Source: Rehmannia glutinosa
Lineage: Eukaryota > Streptophyta > Magnoliopsida > Lamiales > Orobanchaceae
Direction: 5' to 3'
Assembly: GCA_016081115.2 (NCBI GenBank)
Contig: JABTTQ020001803.1
Coordinates: 124,001 to 188,000, forward strand
DNA length: 64,000 nt
The notes below the pieces were generated by a model. That model made no database searches. It saw only the letters and a list, made by a program, of their open reading frames with translations, and was not told where the DNA came from. Below are positions 22,902 through 34,261 of the stretch, piece by piece (positions within the stretch are counted from its first letter, which is position 1; each line of letters starts with the position of its first letter). The position numbers were made by a program, and so were the translations under genes.

Positions 22902-23366
22902 TTTTGGATAGAGGTAACTCTGATTTGTCCCCCATATTATGCGAGTTTTTCTATTTTGCATATTTAACATTAAATTGTTTTATTTTACCATATAAACTTC
23001 GAAAATTGTTGCACTTAGCCTATAATTTTCAATTTTATCACTTAACCTTTATGGTTATTTTATTTTTTGATATATCTAAAAACGGTACCATAACCTAAGT
23101 TTATTGATCAAATTTATTATTATTTACTATTATTTATATATTGACTAAAGATGACGATACTTTGAGAGAAAATTGATACAAATAATTGTTCAAGATGTAA
23201 TAGCTACATATAATCAACTAACAATGGGGGTAAATTGTAAACTTATACGCTAACTGCAATAATTTTCAAAGTTCAGGGGGTAAGATAGAATAATTCAAAG
23301 TTTGAATGACAATATAGAAAAATATGCATGTTTTGTGGGGTAAATTAGAATTACCTCTTTTGGATA
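22902..23366. mobile_element. Mutator-type MITE nested in the Helitron, 9-bp TSD
   Basis: TTTTGGATA at 22902-22910 is repeated exactly at 23358-23366. The 447-bp insert (22911-23357) begins GAGGTAACTCTGATTT and ends in AAATTAGAATTACCTC, whose reverse complement is GAGGTAATTCTAATTT. Similarity between the arms continues inward for about 150 bp (AACTTCGAAAATTGTTGCA versus AACTTTGAAAATTATTGCA). No coding capacity. The 9-bp duplication and long TIR point to the Mutator superfamily. Confidence 0.9.
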
Positions 23367-23690
23367 TCATCATATTGTTTCTTAAAATTTATAAATATAC
23401 GTTATAATACATATTTTATGAATTGGTTAAATTGTGAATTGAATAGTTGTTATCGTAGATATTTTATTATCATTAGCGTATTAAATTAATTATATTTATT
23501 TTTTTTTAAAACAATTAATTATATTTATTATGTATTCAAAACGTTTTTCATAGTTTATGATAATTTATTATTCTATTGTGTATTTTATTATTTTTAATCA
23601 AATTGATTTCTCTTTAAATTTTAGTTATTTATTAGAATAACATACTCTACAATCACTAAAAACTTGAATACATTTTTTGTAAATACAATC

Positions 23691-23703
23691 CGTGCATCGC
23701 ACG
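23691..23703 (+). terminator. Helitron 3' hairpin
   Basis: CGTGC ATC GCACG, a perfect 5-bp stem ten bases before the terminal CTAG; in Helitrons such a hairpin signals the end of rolling-circle transposition. Confidence 0.8.
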
Positions 23704-23792
23704 ACGGAGGAATCTAGTCTTCATAATAATAGCAAAAATCTAACCCAAAATCAAAACCAAATATGGCTGGTAACCTGCCCTTGATGCCACTA

Positions 23793-23937
23793 ATTAAAAT
23801 TTTGGCGGGAGCGTAAATTTGTCTAAAAAAGGGCGGGAACGTAAATTTATCCAAAAACGTACTGGGAAGCGTAAAAAGCTGTCATTGTCTCCAAAAAGTG
23901 GGGCAATTATGTCAAAAGCCCCATTTTTTGTCTTTCT
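23793..23937. repeat. Solitary terminus related to the TIR element at 26449
   Basis: GGCGGGAGCGTAAATTTGTC…AAAAGTGGGGCAA closely matches the right end of the element at 26449-27527 (about 27411-27516). No matching left end is found nearby, so this is an isolated terminus or a deleted element. Confidence 0.6.
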
Positions 23938-26448
23938 CAGAGAGAGATGTTAAATGGGCCTGCCCGTTAGCCCAGAGCGTTTAAATTGAGAATAACGGGA
24001 GTTAGGGCAAAATTATTTTGGCTTGTTAAAATTCAATCCTTTTTTGGCCTAAACCATTTAGCCCAAAGCCCGTTAGGGCCAACCCGAACGTCAATCAGGC
24101 TAGCCAGATAGCCCGTCATATTTTTTTTTAAAAAAAATTAATATTATATATCAATTTAATTACCTATTACTAGTAAATACAATTTTCAAATTCACATATC
24201 CCTGATCTTTAAGTCTTTAATTTTACCAAACAAGCTATGTTTCTTCACAAAATTCATTATTTATTTTTTACTTAATTTAGCTTTATGATTTTTATTCGAA
24301 ATTAAAACATACCACGGAGTTTGCTTAGATTATTTAATTAGAATATTGTTCACCGAAAATATTTTGGTTCATACAACTGCAAGTGTACAATGTCGTTTAT
24401 AGAATAATGGCAAATAAGGTCGTATTCCTAAGGGATTGAATCTCAAAACACTTAGGCTATAATAACATCGTATTCTAATTTTATTGAAGTGACCGAAAAT
24501 TGATTATTTTATCTAAATAAAATCGAAAATAAAAAGAAAGAAAATAACAATAAATTTGTGAACTCCACAAGTCTTTTCAACATCTTTAGGAGCAACCTTA
24601 GGCACATAATCTCAACATGTTTCTTCAATATTAAATGCGAATAAAGTTTTAAAAACCAATTCAATGCAATTCTATGGGTTCAAATTCCTAAAATAGTTTA
24701 TTGTGCATATAAACAGTAGATTAATAATAATTGAGGTCTCCAGATCCATCACAATTATTACTAACTCTCAAAAGATCTTTGAATTGAAGTACTCCCCACA
24801 AATAGAAGTAGTCTCCCGATACATTAATCTATTCATGTCTAAATTTGATTTTCGTCTTACTAGAACTCACCTCCCGGATTATAAACTAGAAGTATGACAC
24901 GCAAATTATTGGCCAAATAAAAAGCAATTAAGAAAGCACTCGAATTCAAATATAGAACGCATGAATTAATTAGAAAACAAATAATCATATTTAACACAAA
25001 GCAACAATTTCAATTATGCCCCTAAGATCCGAAAAATATGCCAAACATTGATTACAAACTCATAGACAAATTGAATCAATATTAAGACATCATATTAACA
25101 TAGACAAGAGTTCTTAGACATAGAAAGAAAACCCCTTCTTGTTAGGATGGATTCCCTTCCAAGCCCTCGAAGCTCTTGTGCTCCCTAGATGCGAAAGTCT
25201 TGTGGTGTTCTTCGCAACCTAGCCTTTTGCTCTCGAAGCTCTTCTATTCTTCATTCTGTGTTATTTGATGTGTTTTTTGCTGTATGAAGTTGTATATTCT
25301 CTTGCATAGCCTTAGGTCCCTTTTATAGATGCTAGGAGAGATCACTTACAGAGTTTGAGTAGGAAAAAGAGACCAATTCAGCCGCACGCCCGTGTAATCC
25401 CACACGGCCGGGTCGTGCGATCGGAATTTGATCTCGGGGTATTCATGAACGTTTTATATCTTTCTCTTAGATTTCCATAGCCACTTGAATCACCTTAATA
25501 TCAATTTTGTAGAGGATGTTATGGCCAAAATACTAAACTCTGCCAGTGCTGGAAACTGTTAGCGCATTTTGACGTTTTTGAAGGAAATTCTCTTTTCTTT
25601 GACCGTCCATGCTTCTTTCCTTCACATTTTTGCTTGTACCTTGTTTTTTACATATCATTTGAAACATGCTATCATATTTTGTCCAATTTAGCTCCATTTT
25701 CTGCAAAAAAATTCACAAGAGTGCGCAGTATCACGCCCAACAAGGGAAACCAAGTAAAACACACTAAATATGCATGCAAATGCATCAAATATATATTATT
25801 TTAAACCCCCAAATGCACGTATATTTTACACTCATCAAATATAAATTATATTTCTAAATGGTATGCTAAATCTAATTTTATAATCTTGTTAGTGAAATAT
25901 AATTATAAACGACGCATAACCTTTTTGTATAATGAATAGATTGACTTTATAAATTTTAAACTTAAATGTCGTATATGCTCAAGTTTAAAATTTTATACTT
26001 AAATATATAATTTTGACAATTTTGATTTATAGTCATATGAGTAATTTCAGAGAAAAATATTAATTCTTCCCATTTTATATAGTTATATAATGGTAATTTT
26101 TATTACTATAGTTTTATATTTAAAATTTAAATCATAAAATATGTAATTTTATAATTTTGTTAATGAAATGTAATTAAAAACTATGTCATGCAGACGAAAT
26201 CAATCACATACCTTAGTAAAACTCCTAACTTAACTAGGACACTTAAAAGATAAACCAAAAAAGACTCCTAAACATATCATATGTTCATCACATATACATG
26301 ACTTTTTTATGATGAATACTTTAACTTATAATGTTATATATGTTTGAGTTTAAAATTTTAAATATATAAATTTTAATTTTTTGACCTATAGTCCGATAGT
26401 GACTCTCTAGCCCGAAGCTCACTACGGTAAATAGTTAATAGAGTAATT
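23938..26448. other. Non-coding, repeat-like region, unclassified
   Basis: No coding frame is supported. A part of about 24360-25760 has the wording of a plant retrotransposon leader or LTR (a CTGCAAGTGTACAATGTCG block near 24377, a CCTTTTATAGATGC TATA-like block near 25318) but no ends could be placed. A GC-rich hairpin lies at 25383-25419. The remainder is extremely AT-rich. Confidence 0.35.
25383..25419. other. GC-rich imperfect hairpin
   Basis: CGCACG (25383-25388) pairs with CGTGCG (25414-25419), and CCGTGT (25390-25395) with ACACGG (25402-25407), around a loop AATCCC. It stands out in an AT-rich setting. Confidence 0.6.
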
Positions 26449-27527
26449 GTCATACTTGCCCCACTTTTCTGTAAAAAATACCACCAAATACGCTCCTGTC
26501 ATTTTTGTACCTATTCTATTTATTTTTACGCTCCTGCATATTTTTTTGATCATTCTTACGTTTTTTTCGTTTTTTCTTGTTCCCGTATTGTTTTATGTGT
26601 TATATATGTTGTTTAAATTTGTTTATTTGTTGTTTCCATGTTTCAAAACAAATTTTATCTATTTTTTTAATAAGTTGGGAGTAGTGGTTAGAGAGGAAGA
26701 GATAAATTTCAAAGAAACTAAAAGATACAGGATTCGAACCTTGGTCAACACCCTTATAAAGGGTTAGTGATAAAATAATTTTTACCTATTTTTATGTTGT
26801 TTTTTGTTCATGTATTGTTTTGTACATTGTTTTTATTGTTTCTGTGTTGTTTTATAATATTTTTAATGTTGTTCTAATAATTTTTTGTTGTTGTTTTCAT
26901 GTAGTTTTTATTGTGTAGATACAGTTTTTACCTATTTTTAAGCTCTTTTTATTCATGTGGTGTTTTTAAAATTTTTTACGTTGTTTCTGTGTTGTTTCCA
27001 TACCGTTTTTAATTTTGTTCTTATGTTTTCTTTGTTGTTTCCACATAGTTTTCGATGTTAAAATACAATTTTTACATATTTTTAAGCTCTTTTTGCTAAT
27101 ATGATGTTTTCTATATTGTCTTTGGTTTGTTTCTATATTATTTTTTGTTGTTTCCATGTTTTTTATGTTTTCATGCATTTGATCAAAAATTGAATTGTGT
27201 TTTTTTATTCATGTTGTTTCTATATTATTTTTATTTTGTTTGGTTTTAATATGTGTTATTTTATGTGTATATTCCTTGTTTTTCATAAGATTGTGAGTAT
27301 AAAATGGATTATTTAACGGGGCCAAAATTTATTTTTTCACTGAAATTTGATTAGAAGAAGCATGTTTAAAACAACAAAGAAATAACAATGTTAAAAAGCC
27401 CAGAAATTTTGGCAGGAACATAAATTTGTCCAAAAAAGGGGCAGGAGCGTAATTTTGTCCAAAAAATACCGAAAAGCATAAAAAACTGTCTTTTTTTCAA
27501 GAAAAGTGGGGCAAAAGTGTCCATGAC
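26449..27527. mobile_element. Mutator-like TIR element without coding capacity
   Basis: The left end GTCATACTTGCCCCACTTTTCT is matched by the reverse complement of the right end (GTCATGGACACTTTTGCCCCACTTTTCT), and ACGCTCCTG recurs inside each arm. The interior is T-rich with three degenerate direct repeats of about 140 bp, each starting TTTTTAC(C/A)TATTTTTA (about 26778, 26927, 27067). I cannot find a clean 9-bp target duplication; only TAATT occurs on both sides. The superfamily is therefore provisional. Confidence 0.5.
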
Positions 27528-27664
27528 CCTAATTAATATGTTCCAATATTGCCAACTTGTTTAATACCGGCCTATTTATGCCCAAGATCGTTTAGCCCGA
27601 AGCACGCTAGGTCTGGCTTGAAACTACTAGGTGCCACGGCCACCCGGTTTAATATCTCTACTCC

Positions 27665-27984
27665 CAGACGTGAAAATCCTGCAACAAAGATCCGTGAATC
27701 TGCTGTATTTTATTCTCTTTTTGACCTGTCATAATTCTGCAGCTATTTTGCTTTAAGTGAACACGTTTACCAAATTCCTTTATGACAAGAAGAAAAGTCC
27801 TAGAGAACTGCTAATTAAGTAGAGATTTCTCTATTTCAAATACAGGGGTACACCTCACATGAATCTATAAATAATCAATCATGTCAATGTGGCCCATGAA
27901 CTTAACAATAAAACAAAACTTTGAATGAAATCACTCAGTACTATTAACACAGAGTCTCTAAATTAAGCCCAGAATCAGATTGTA
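27665..27984 (+). promoter_or_regulatory. Promoter and leader of the FMO pseudogene
   Basis: A TATA box, TATAAATA, lies at 27866-27873, 112 bp before the start codon at 27985, a normal plant spacing. The upstream 194 bp (27665-27858) is duplicated at 17250-17456. Confidence 0.65.
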
Positions 27985-28136
27985 ATGGCAGCATGTGAGA
28001 ATGAGATCGGCATTATTGGAGGTGGCATAAGTGGCCTCCTGGCCTGTAAATACACCTTATCAAAGAGATTTAATCCCATCGTGTTCGAGTCCCGCAACAA
28101 GGTTGGTGGTGTATGGACGAAAACCATACGTACCAC
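27985..28136 (+). pseudogene. FMO exon 1, first part
   Basis: Starts MAACENEIGIIGGGISGLLA, with the GxGxxG dinucleotide-binding glycines, and runs to KTIRTT, where the hAT-like element begins. Its last 8 bases, CGTACCAC, are the left copy of the target duplication. Confidence 0.88.
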
Positions 28137-29082
28137 CATGGGCGAGGCCACATTAGGGCCAAGGGGGGCACTGGGCCCACTTAAATTTTGAAAATTTGCA
28201 AGGGTATTTTAGTAATTTTAGTCTATAACCTTGAAAAAAAATACAAAAATAAGAAAAAGGTAACAAAGTTTCCAATTTCTCCATTCTCCATTCCCCCTTC
28301 CCATTTGTGAATTTTGGAAAAAACTTTGAGTCTTGATCATTTTTTCACATTTCACAAAATGTTGTACATTTTTTTTGCTCTGTTATAAACTTGAACTCGA
28401 ATTTTTGGCATTATTTTCTTGTGTCTCTATTTGTCTCTTTTGAGATGATTTATGGTTTATTATCAAATTCTCATTAAAGAATTCATTCGAGATGAGTATA
28501 AATCGATATGAATCGCTATACGATAAATGTTATGATATGTTGATGTAATCGTATTATGTTATTTATTTTTGCATATTAAGATGTAATTGAATTAACACGA
28601 CTTTATCATAATTGGTTCTTATTTATAGTTTTATTTTAGAGTTGATATATTTGTATTTTATTTTTATATTAATGTTAGTTGGGTCTAGGGCTGAAAAACG
28701 AATCAAATTACTAGATATTCGATTCAAGAGCAATCGTTAAAAGCTCGTTTGTGCTCGGTTCGTTAACATAGTGAACTAAATTTGAACACGTTTTTTGTTC
28801 GATAAGATGTAAAGCGGTCAGCCGAGCTCGACTCGATTAGTAAAAAATAATAAAATGTGTAAAAATTATCAAGCTACTCGAACTTGATTTTTACTCGACT
28901 CGACTAAAGCTTGTTGGAGCTCGATTCGATTAATAATCAAACGAAACTCAAACACAAATTTTAAATCTCGATAAAGTTTCAAACAAGCTTGAACAGTTTT
29001 ATATTTCGACTCGACTACTTTACACCTCTAGTTGGGCCCCCTACACACACAATTTCAAACACGTCTTCACACGCCGTACCAC
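28129..29082. mobile_element. hAT-like insertion in FMO exon 1, 8-bp TSD
   Basis: CGTACCAC occurs at 28129-28136 and 29075-29082. Removing one copy and the insert (28137-29074, 938 bp) rejoins the FMO reading frame exactly (…IRTT-KLQTP…). The left end CATGGGCGAGGCCAC resembles the CAGGGGCGGAGCCA termini of Tip100/Ac-like hAT elements, and 8 bp is the hAT duplication length. The right end does not show a clear inverted partner, so it is decayed or the class differs. No transposase. It contains a nested hAT MITE. Confidence 0.75.
28678..29038. mobile_element. hAT MITE nested in the hAT-like insertion
   Basis: The element 28686-29030 (345 bp) starts TAGGGCTGAAAAACG and ends CTACTTTACACCTCTA (reverse complement TAGAGGTGTAAAGTAG), the usual TAGGGGTGTAAA-like hAT terminus. 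It is flanked by an 8-bp duplication with one difference: GTTGGGTC (28678-28685) and GTTGGGCC (29031-29038). The interior is built from CGACTCGA and CTCGATTCGA-like phrases. No coding capacity. Confidence 0.78.
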
Positions 29083-29626
29083 TAAGCTTCAGACTCCTAT
29101 ATCATATTATCAGTTCTCAGATTTTCCATGGCCACTATCTGTTGCACAAGATTTCCCCACCCAAAAACAAGTTTTGAAATATATCCAATCTTACGCGCAT
29201 AATCATGATTTGCTCAAATACGTTAAGCTCGACTCTAGAGTCGTTAGCCTCAGCTATGATGAAAACGGACCATCAGAAGAAGAAATGCAGAAATGGACAT
29301 TGTGGGGAGGCACATGTGAGCTTTCGGACGTCCCAAAGGAAAATGGAAGGTTTCAGTGCAGGACACACGAAGCCTACACACACAGGTTCACCAAGTTGAT
29401 TTTGTGATCGTGTGCGCGGGAATGTACAGTGATTTCCCAAATATGCCGGAATTTCCTCGGGGAAAGGGGCCCCAAGTGTTTCAAGGAAAGGTAATGCACT
29501 CCATGGACTACTCCAGCATGGATCATGCAAGCGCTGCTAGATTAATTCAAGGAAAACGAGTGGCTGTTGTTGGGAACCGTAAATCTGGCATGGATATATC
29601 AATGGAGTGCTCATCGGCCAATGATT
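29083..29626 (+). pseudogene. FMO exon 1, second part
   Basis: Continues from KLQTP through YQFSDFPWPLSVAQDFPTQK, QSYAHNHDLLKYVKLDSRVV and QKWTLWGGT. A one-base shift follows near 29320, then KGKWKVSVQDTRSLHTQV, the FMO signature and the NADPH site. It ends at donor GT 29627, right before a TA-repeat. Confidence 0.87.
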
Positions 29627-29648
29627 GTATATATATATATATATATAC

Positions 29649-29925
29649 TGTTGACGGAATTAACCGGGCGTATGAATCGAACACAATAGAAATTGGAGAA
29701 AAACGAAAGACACGAGATTTTTGTATTACAACTTTGAAGGGAATACAAGTCTAAGGCGTGTTGGACACTTTCCTTAAAGTGTTATTTGCCCCCACTACTT
29801 GCTAACCGAGTATATGACAAATTACTTCTAGGATATAATAGACTAATGAAACAACCAAATAGCAAATTTTTGGATCGTTTCTACAAGAATAAGAATGCTC
29901 AATAGTTAATATTTACTTGCTAAGC

Positions 29926-29962
<37 letters not shown>

Positions 29963-30284
29963 TTTGTGATAAGCCGTTGACGGATTTGTGAGGCACCAAA
30001 AGTTGCACCATTTGAATTGTGATCATTCATTTAATGAGATGATTGTTCAAATCGGTCCTTCTCACATCTTGTGACTTTTCTTTCATTCGGTGCTTAATCC
30101 TCCAAAATGTAAGTTTCTATCCGAATGATGATTGCTCCGAAAAGTTGCGTCACTTCCGATCCTTAATCACCTATCGATCATTTTCACAAATTGGGAACCA
30201 AGCTTCCAATATAACTTCACTGTCTTGAAGCTCACTATTTTGAAGCTCAAAAGCAAGTCCTTATATTACAAACTATTTTCAACA
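29649..30284 (-). repeat. Copia 3' LTR (complete, 636 bp)
   Basis: TGTTGACGG…TTTTCAACA on the plus strand, with a long TA dinucleotide run near 29932-29960. The matching right LTR has a shorter TA run. Confidence 0.9.
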
Positions 30285-30828
30285 TTCCCCCACTTAGTTT
30301 GTAATATAATTTCAAACTAACACTCATAGATATCATGCATAAGAAAAGTAACTTTCGTTTTAAACTTTTCCTTAGTGTAAATAATTCACAAATCTAAATT
30401 AAGTAATTGGTGGCCAGGTTGCTTAAACCAACACTCAAAAATAGATTAGAAATATTTCACACATGAACCATCAACAGCATTCTTTTATTCAAAAATACTT
30501 TTAGCACTATTACCGCCATGTACTCATTCTAGTTCATAATCATGTACAAAAGATCACCCAAAACTTTTGCTAGAAGCGACACCACTTCTAATGATCATAT
30601 AGGTGGAATTTACTTCAAGTTTTATTTAATTGAACATAAATAAAACACTATGAAATAATTCCATTAAGAATTAACTATCAACCTGCTCACTTAAGAGTAA
30701 CAAAATATGCACCTTATACTTGGAATGGTATACACTTACTTAGGTGCTCACAATCACTTAGCAACTTGTTTTTACCCTTTAAACCTTTCAATCTAGGGTA
30801 GTACTAGAAGAAGGTTGGGTTACCATCA

Positions 30829-33469
30829 CTAGTGATTATAGATTAGGGGTTTTAATCCCATTCCTAATGTTGTCGAATTCACCATATCCCTAGCTAAAGG
30901 TTTGGTCAACGGATCCGCCAAATTATTATAAGTTCTAATGAACACAATAGTGATAATATCATTATTAAGCATTTCTCTAATAAATACATGGCTTAGGCTT
31001 ATATGTCTAAATTTACCATTGTACACTTTATTCAATGCTCTAGACATAGTAGCCTCACTATCACAATATAAAGTTGTTGGTGGCATTGGACGAGGCCACA
31101 GATCTATATCAAACAACAAATCTCTAAGCCATTCTGCCTCCTTACAAGCTGAAGATAGAGCAATAAATTCAGCCTTCCATGATAGAGTGTGTAATTCTTG
31201 TTTGTTTCTTTGAAGCCCAAGAAACTACACTACCACCAAGCATAAACACCCAACCACTAGTAGGTTTTTGATCACTTATACTAGTAATCCAAGCGGCATC
31301 GAATAACCTTCTAGTACATTTGGAAAGTTATTATAGTAGAGTCCTAAATCTTTAGTCTTTTTAAGATATCCAAGAACTCTTGTCGACTTTCCAATGATCC
31401 CTACCAGGATTTTTAGTATATCCGGCAAGTTTACAAAAGAATATGAAATATCCGGCCTTGTGCAACTCATTGCATACATCAAACTTCCAATTATACTAGC
31501 ATACTCGAGCTGAGCTATTGGATTGCCAGAATTTTCATATAACTTAAAGTTAGGATCAAAAGGAGTACTAACTTCTTTCACATTCAAATGTTGATACTTC
31601 TTTAAGATTTTATCAACACAATGTGCTTGTGAAAGAGCGAAACCCCCACTATGTTTCTTAACTTTAATACCTAAGATTGTATCAACTTCACCAAGATCTT
31701 TCATCTTGAACTTAGAAGAAAGATACTTCTTAAGTATCTACTACACCTTTTAAAGTAGTACTTATAATAAGCATGTCATCCACATAAAGGCAAATAATCA
31801 CACCATACTCTTTATTGAATTTAGAATAAATGCACTTGTCGACATTATTATACCTTAATCCACTTGAGAGTAATCTGATTCAAATTTTTCATGCCACTGT
31901 TTAGGAGCTTGTGTTAGTCCGTACAAAGACTTAACTAGCTTACACACTTTATGTTCATTACCAGGTAGCACAAAGCCTTCTCGGTTGTTCCATGTACACC
32001 TCCTCATCTAAATTACCATTTAGAAAAGTCGTGTTTACATCCATTTGATGTATATGCATATTATATATATAGAAGCTAAAGCAAGAAGTACTCTAACCGA
32101 GGTAATTCTAGCAGAAACGGCGCATAAGTGTCAAAGTAATCGACTCCTTTTTGTTTAAATCCCTTAGCTACTAGCATTGCTTTATAAGTTAGAATAGTTC
32201 CATCTGTGGGCGTACTTTACGAAATACCCATTTGACTATCAGTCTTGAACCTCGAGGTAAATCAACTAGAATCCAAGTATTGTTAGACAATATTGAATCC
32301 ATTTCATCATTTCTGACTTCTTTCCAAAATACATCATCTCTAGACTTTATAGCCTCACTAAATGTTTTAGGATCATCCTCTACACTAAATAGAGAGTTCC
32401 TATTACCTTCCACTAGAAAGAAAATAGCTTGAGAGGATATAAAATCGGAAGAAAGTTCTTTTTCCTTCCTTTGTCTTTGACTTCTCCTATGTTCAATAGG
32501 AGTGTCAATTTCTTTTCTTTTAAGTTCACCGAAAGGTTGCAGATTTGAGATGAACTAGACACTTGTGATGTGGATTCACATTCACCATTGAATCTTTAAG
32601 AAACTTATCCTCAAAGAACTCAACATCGCTTGATTCGGCTATTACCTTAGAATCAAGATCTAGCAATCTATACGCTTTAGAATTTTCAAAGATAGCCAAC
32701 AAAAATACTTTTAAGTGCTCTAGTCCCAACTTGGTTCTTTTTATTGCGGAACTCTATAATAGGCTATACAACCCCAAACTTTAAAGTATGACAAGTTTGG
32801 TTTTCTACCTTTCCATAATTCATATGGGGACACTTTAGTCCTTAATGAAGGAATCCGATTATGAACATGACAGGCGGCCAACAAAGCTTCACCCCACAAA
32901 TTGTTTGGCAAACCTGAACTTAAGAGTATGGAATTCACCATGTCTTGCAACGTTCTATTCTTTCTTTCAGCCAAACCATTTTGTTGTGGTGTATATGGAG
33001 CACTAGTTTGGTGTACAATACCATTATCTTCACAGAATTTAGAAAAATCACCAGATAAGTATTCACCACCTCTATCACTCCTCAAAGTTTTGATTTTTCT
33101 ACTTAATTGATTTTCTACAAGAGACTTGTAAGCTTTAAACATACTAAATACTTCATCCTTAGACTTCATCAAATAAACATGCACAAATCTAGAGCAATCA
33201 TCAATGAAAGTAACAAAGTATTTATTTCCACCTCTTGTTAGAAAACCATTAAGTTCACACGCATCCGAATGCACAAGATCAAGCAATTGTGTGTTTCTTT
33301 CAACTTTAGGAAAAGGTAATCTTGTAATTTTTGCTTGAACACAAGTTTCACACTTCTTATTCACATAGTCATTATAGGAGATAAATCCATTTTTAGACAT
33401 GTAATTCAAAACTCTATGACTAACATGTGCTAATCTACCATGCCATAAAGAATAAGAAGAATCAATCAA
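30829..33469 (-). pseudogene. Copia pol: integrase, reverse transcriptase, RNase H (degenerate)
   Basis: On the minus strand, 32741-33469 (242 codons) is an open integrase region. It has the zinc-binding HRLAH-like block SLWHGRLAHVSHR…CETCVQAK and the catalytic acidic residues in LVHSDAC, LRSDRGGEY and PQQNGLAERKNRT. Reverse transcriptase follows in pieces: NDEMDSILSNNTWILVDLP (about 32260-32330) and YVDD at 31775-31786. MKDLGEVDTILGIKV… begins at 31704. RNase H with LYCDSEATMSRA and NNLADPLTKPLA ends at 30829. Frameshifts separate the pieces. Gag and protease are missing. All belong to the element in FMO intron 1. Confidence 0.9.
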
Positions 33470-33550
33470 ATAAAGAGAAACATTATTAACTTTATTGATA
33501 CTCAGTTTAAACAGTCCATTACAAGAATACTCCTTTCCAACAAATACACC

Positions 33551-33930
33551 ATGCTCAATAGTTAATATTTACTTGCTAAGCTATTATATATATATATATA
33601 TATATTTATTTGTGATAAGCCGTTGACGGATTTGTGAGGCACCAAAAGTTGCACCATTTGAATTGTGATCATTCATTTAATGAGATGATTGTTCAAATCG
33701 GTGCTTCTCACATCTTGTGACTTTTCTTTCATTCGGTGCTTAATCCTCCAAAATGTAAGTTTCTATCCGAATGATGATTGCTCCAAAAAGTTGCGTCACT
33801 TCCGATCCTTAATCACCTATCGACCATTTTCACAAATTGGGAACCAAGCTTCCAATATAACTTCACTGTCTTGAAGCTCAGTATTTTGAAGCTCAAAAGC
33901 AAGTCCTTATATTACAAACTATTTTCAACA
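33551..33930 (-). repeat. Copia 5' LTR, truncated
   Basis: Matches 29895-30284 of the left LTR closely but lacks the outer 246 bp that would join the primer site. The break point ATGCTCAATAG abuts pol directly. Confidence 0.88.
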
Positions 33931-33998
33931 TATACATTCTCTGTTTGTTCTGTTTTCTTTTCCTTTTTCTTTACCTTAATAATTAGCGGGTTTTGCAG

Positions 33999-34174
33999 GC
34001 ATGGAGCATCCATGTACTTTGTTATACAGGACGGAGCACTGGAATATGCCTGCTCACTCGCCATGGGGAATTACCGTGGAATATCTGTCTCGAAATCGCT
34101 TCTCCCAGCTTTTGGTTCATAAGCCTGGTGAAGGGATTCTTTTGAGTATCCTGGCTACATTCCTTTCCCCTCTG
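33999..34174 (+). pseudogene. FMO exon 2
   Basis: From acceptor TTTTGCAG to donor CTG/GTGAAC. Reads HPCTLLYRTEHWNMPAHSPW and LLVHKPGEGILLSILATF, fully open and typical of plant FMOs. Confidence 0.9.
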
Positions 34175-34261
34175 GTGAACCTTATTACACTTTTTTTTTA
34201 AACTCTTTACATTTTTTTGTTGATTAATTAACTGATACTTTATAACTACTCTAACTGACAG

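Larger units (their letters stand above)
19761..23717 (+). mobile_element. Helitron (non-autonomous)
   Basis: The left end TCTATATATATATAAAAG starts at 19761, after host A (19760). The right end CTAG finishes at 23717, before host T (23718). Helitrons characteristically start TC, end CTRG and insert between A and T without target duplication. A hairpin, CGTGC-ATC-GCACG, lies at 23691-23703, ten bases before CTAG, the expected termination structure. The 3957-bp interior has no Rep/helicase gene. It has exon-like pieces (20425-20538, 21312-21371) and a nested MITE. Confidence 0.87.
29644..33935 (-). mobile_element. Ty1/copia element in FMO intron 1, TSD TATAC
   Basis: TATAC at 29644-29648 and 33931-33935 flanks a 4282-bp antisense copia (29649-33930). 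The left LTR, which is the 3' LTR, is 29649-30284, TGTTGA…TCAACA. Next to it the complement of 30285-30300 is a G-rich polypurine tract. The right (5') LTR survives only as 33551-33930. The LTR's 3' 246 bp, primer site, gag and protease are deleted, so pol abuts the broken LTR. The element cannot move by itself. Its orientation opposes the FMO gene. Confidence 0.92.

Noticed and set aside
26447..26767. 106-codon Phe/Leu-rich frame that looks like a membrane protein
   Set aside because: It runs from a TIR into T-rich repeats; hydrophobicity is a by-product of T-rich sequence.
28989..29177. 62-codon frame over FMO exon 1
   Set aside because: Shadow frame; the FMO frame itself accounts for this sequence.
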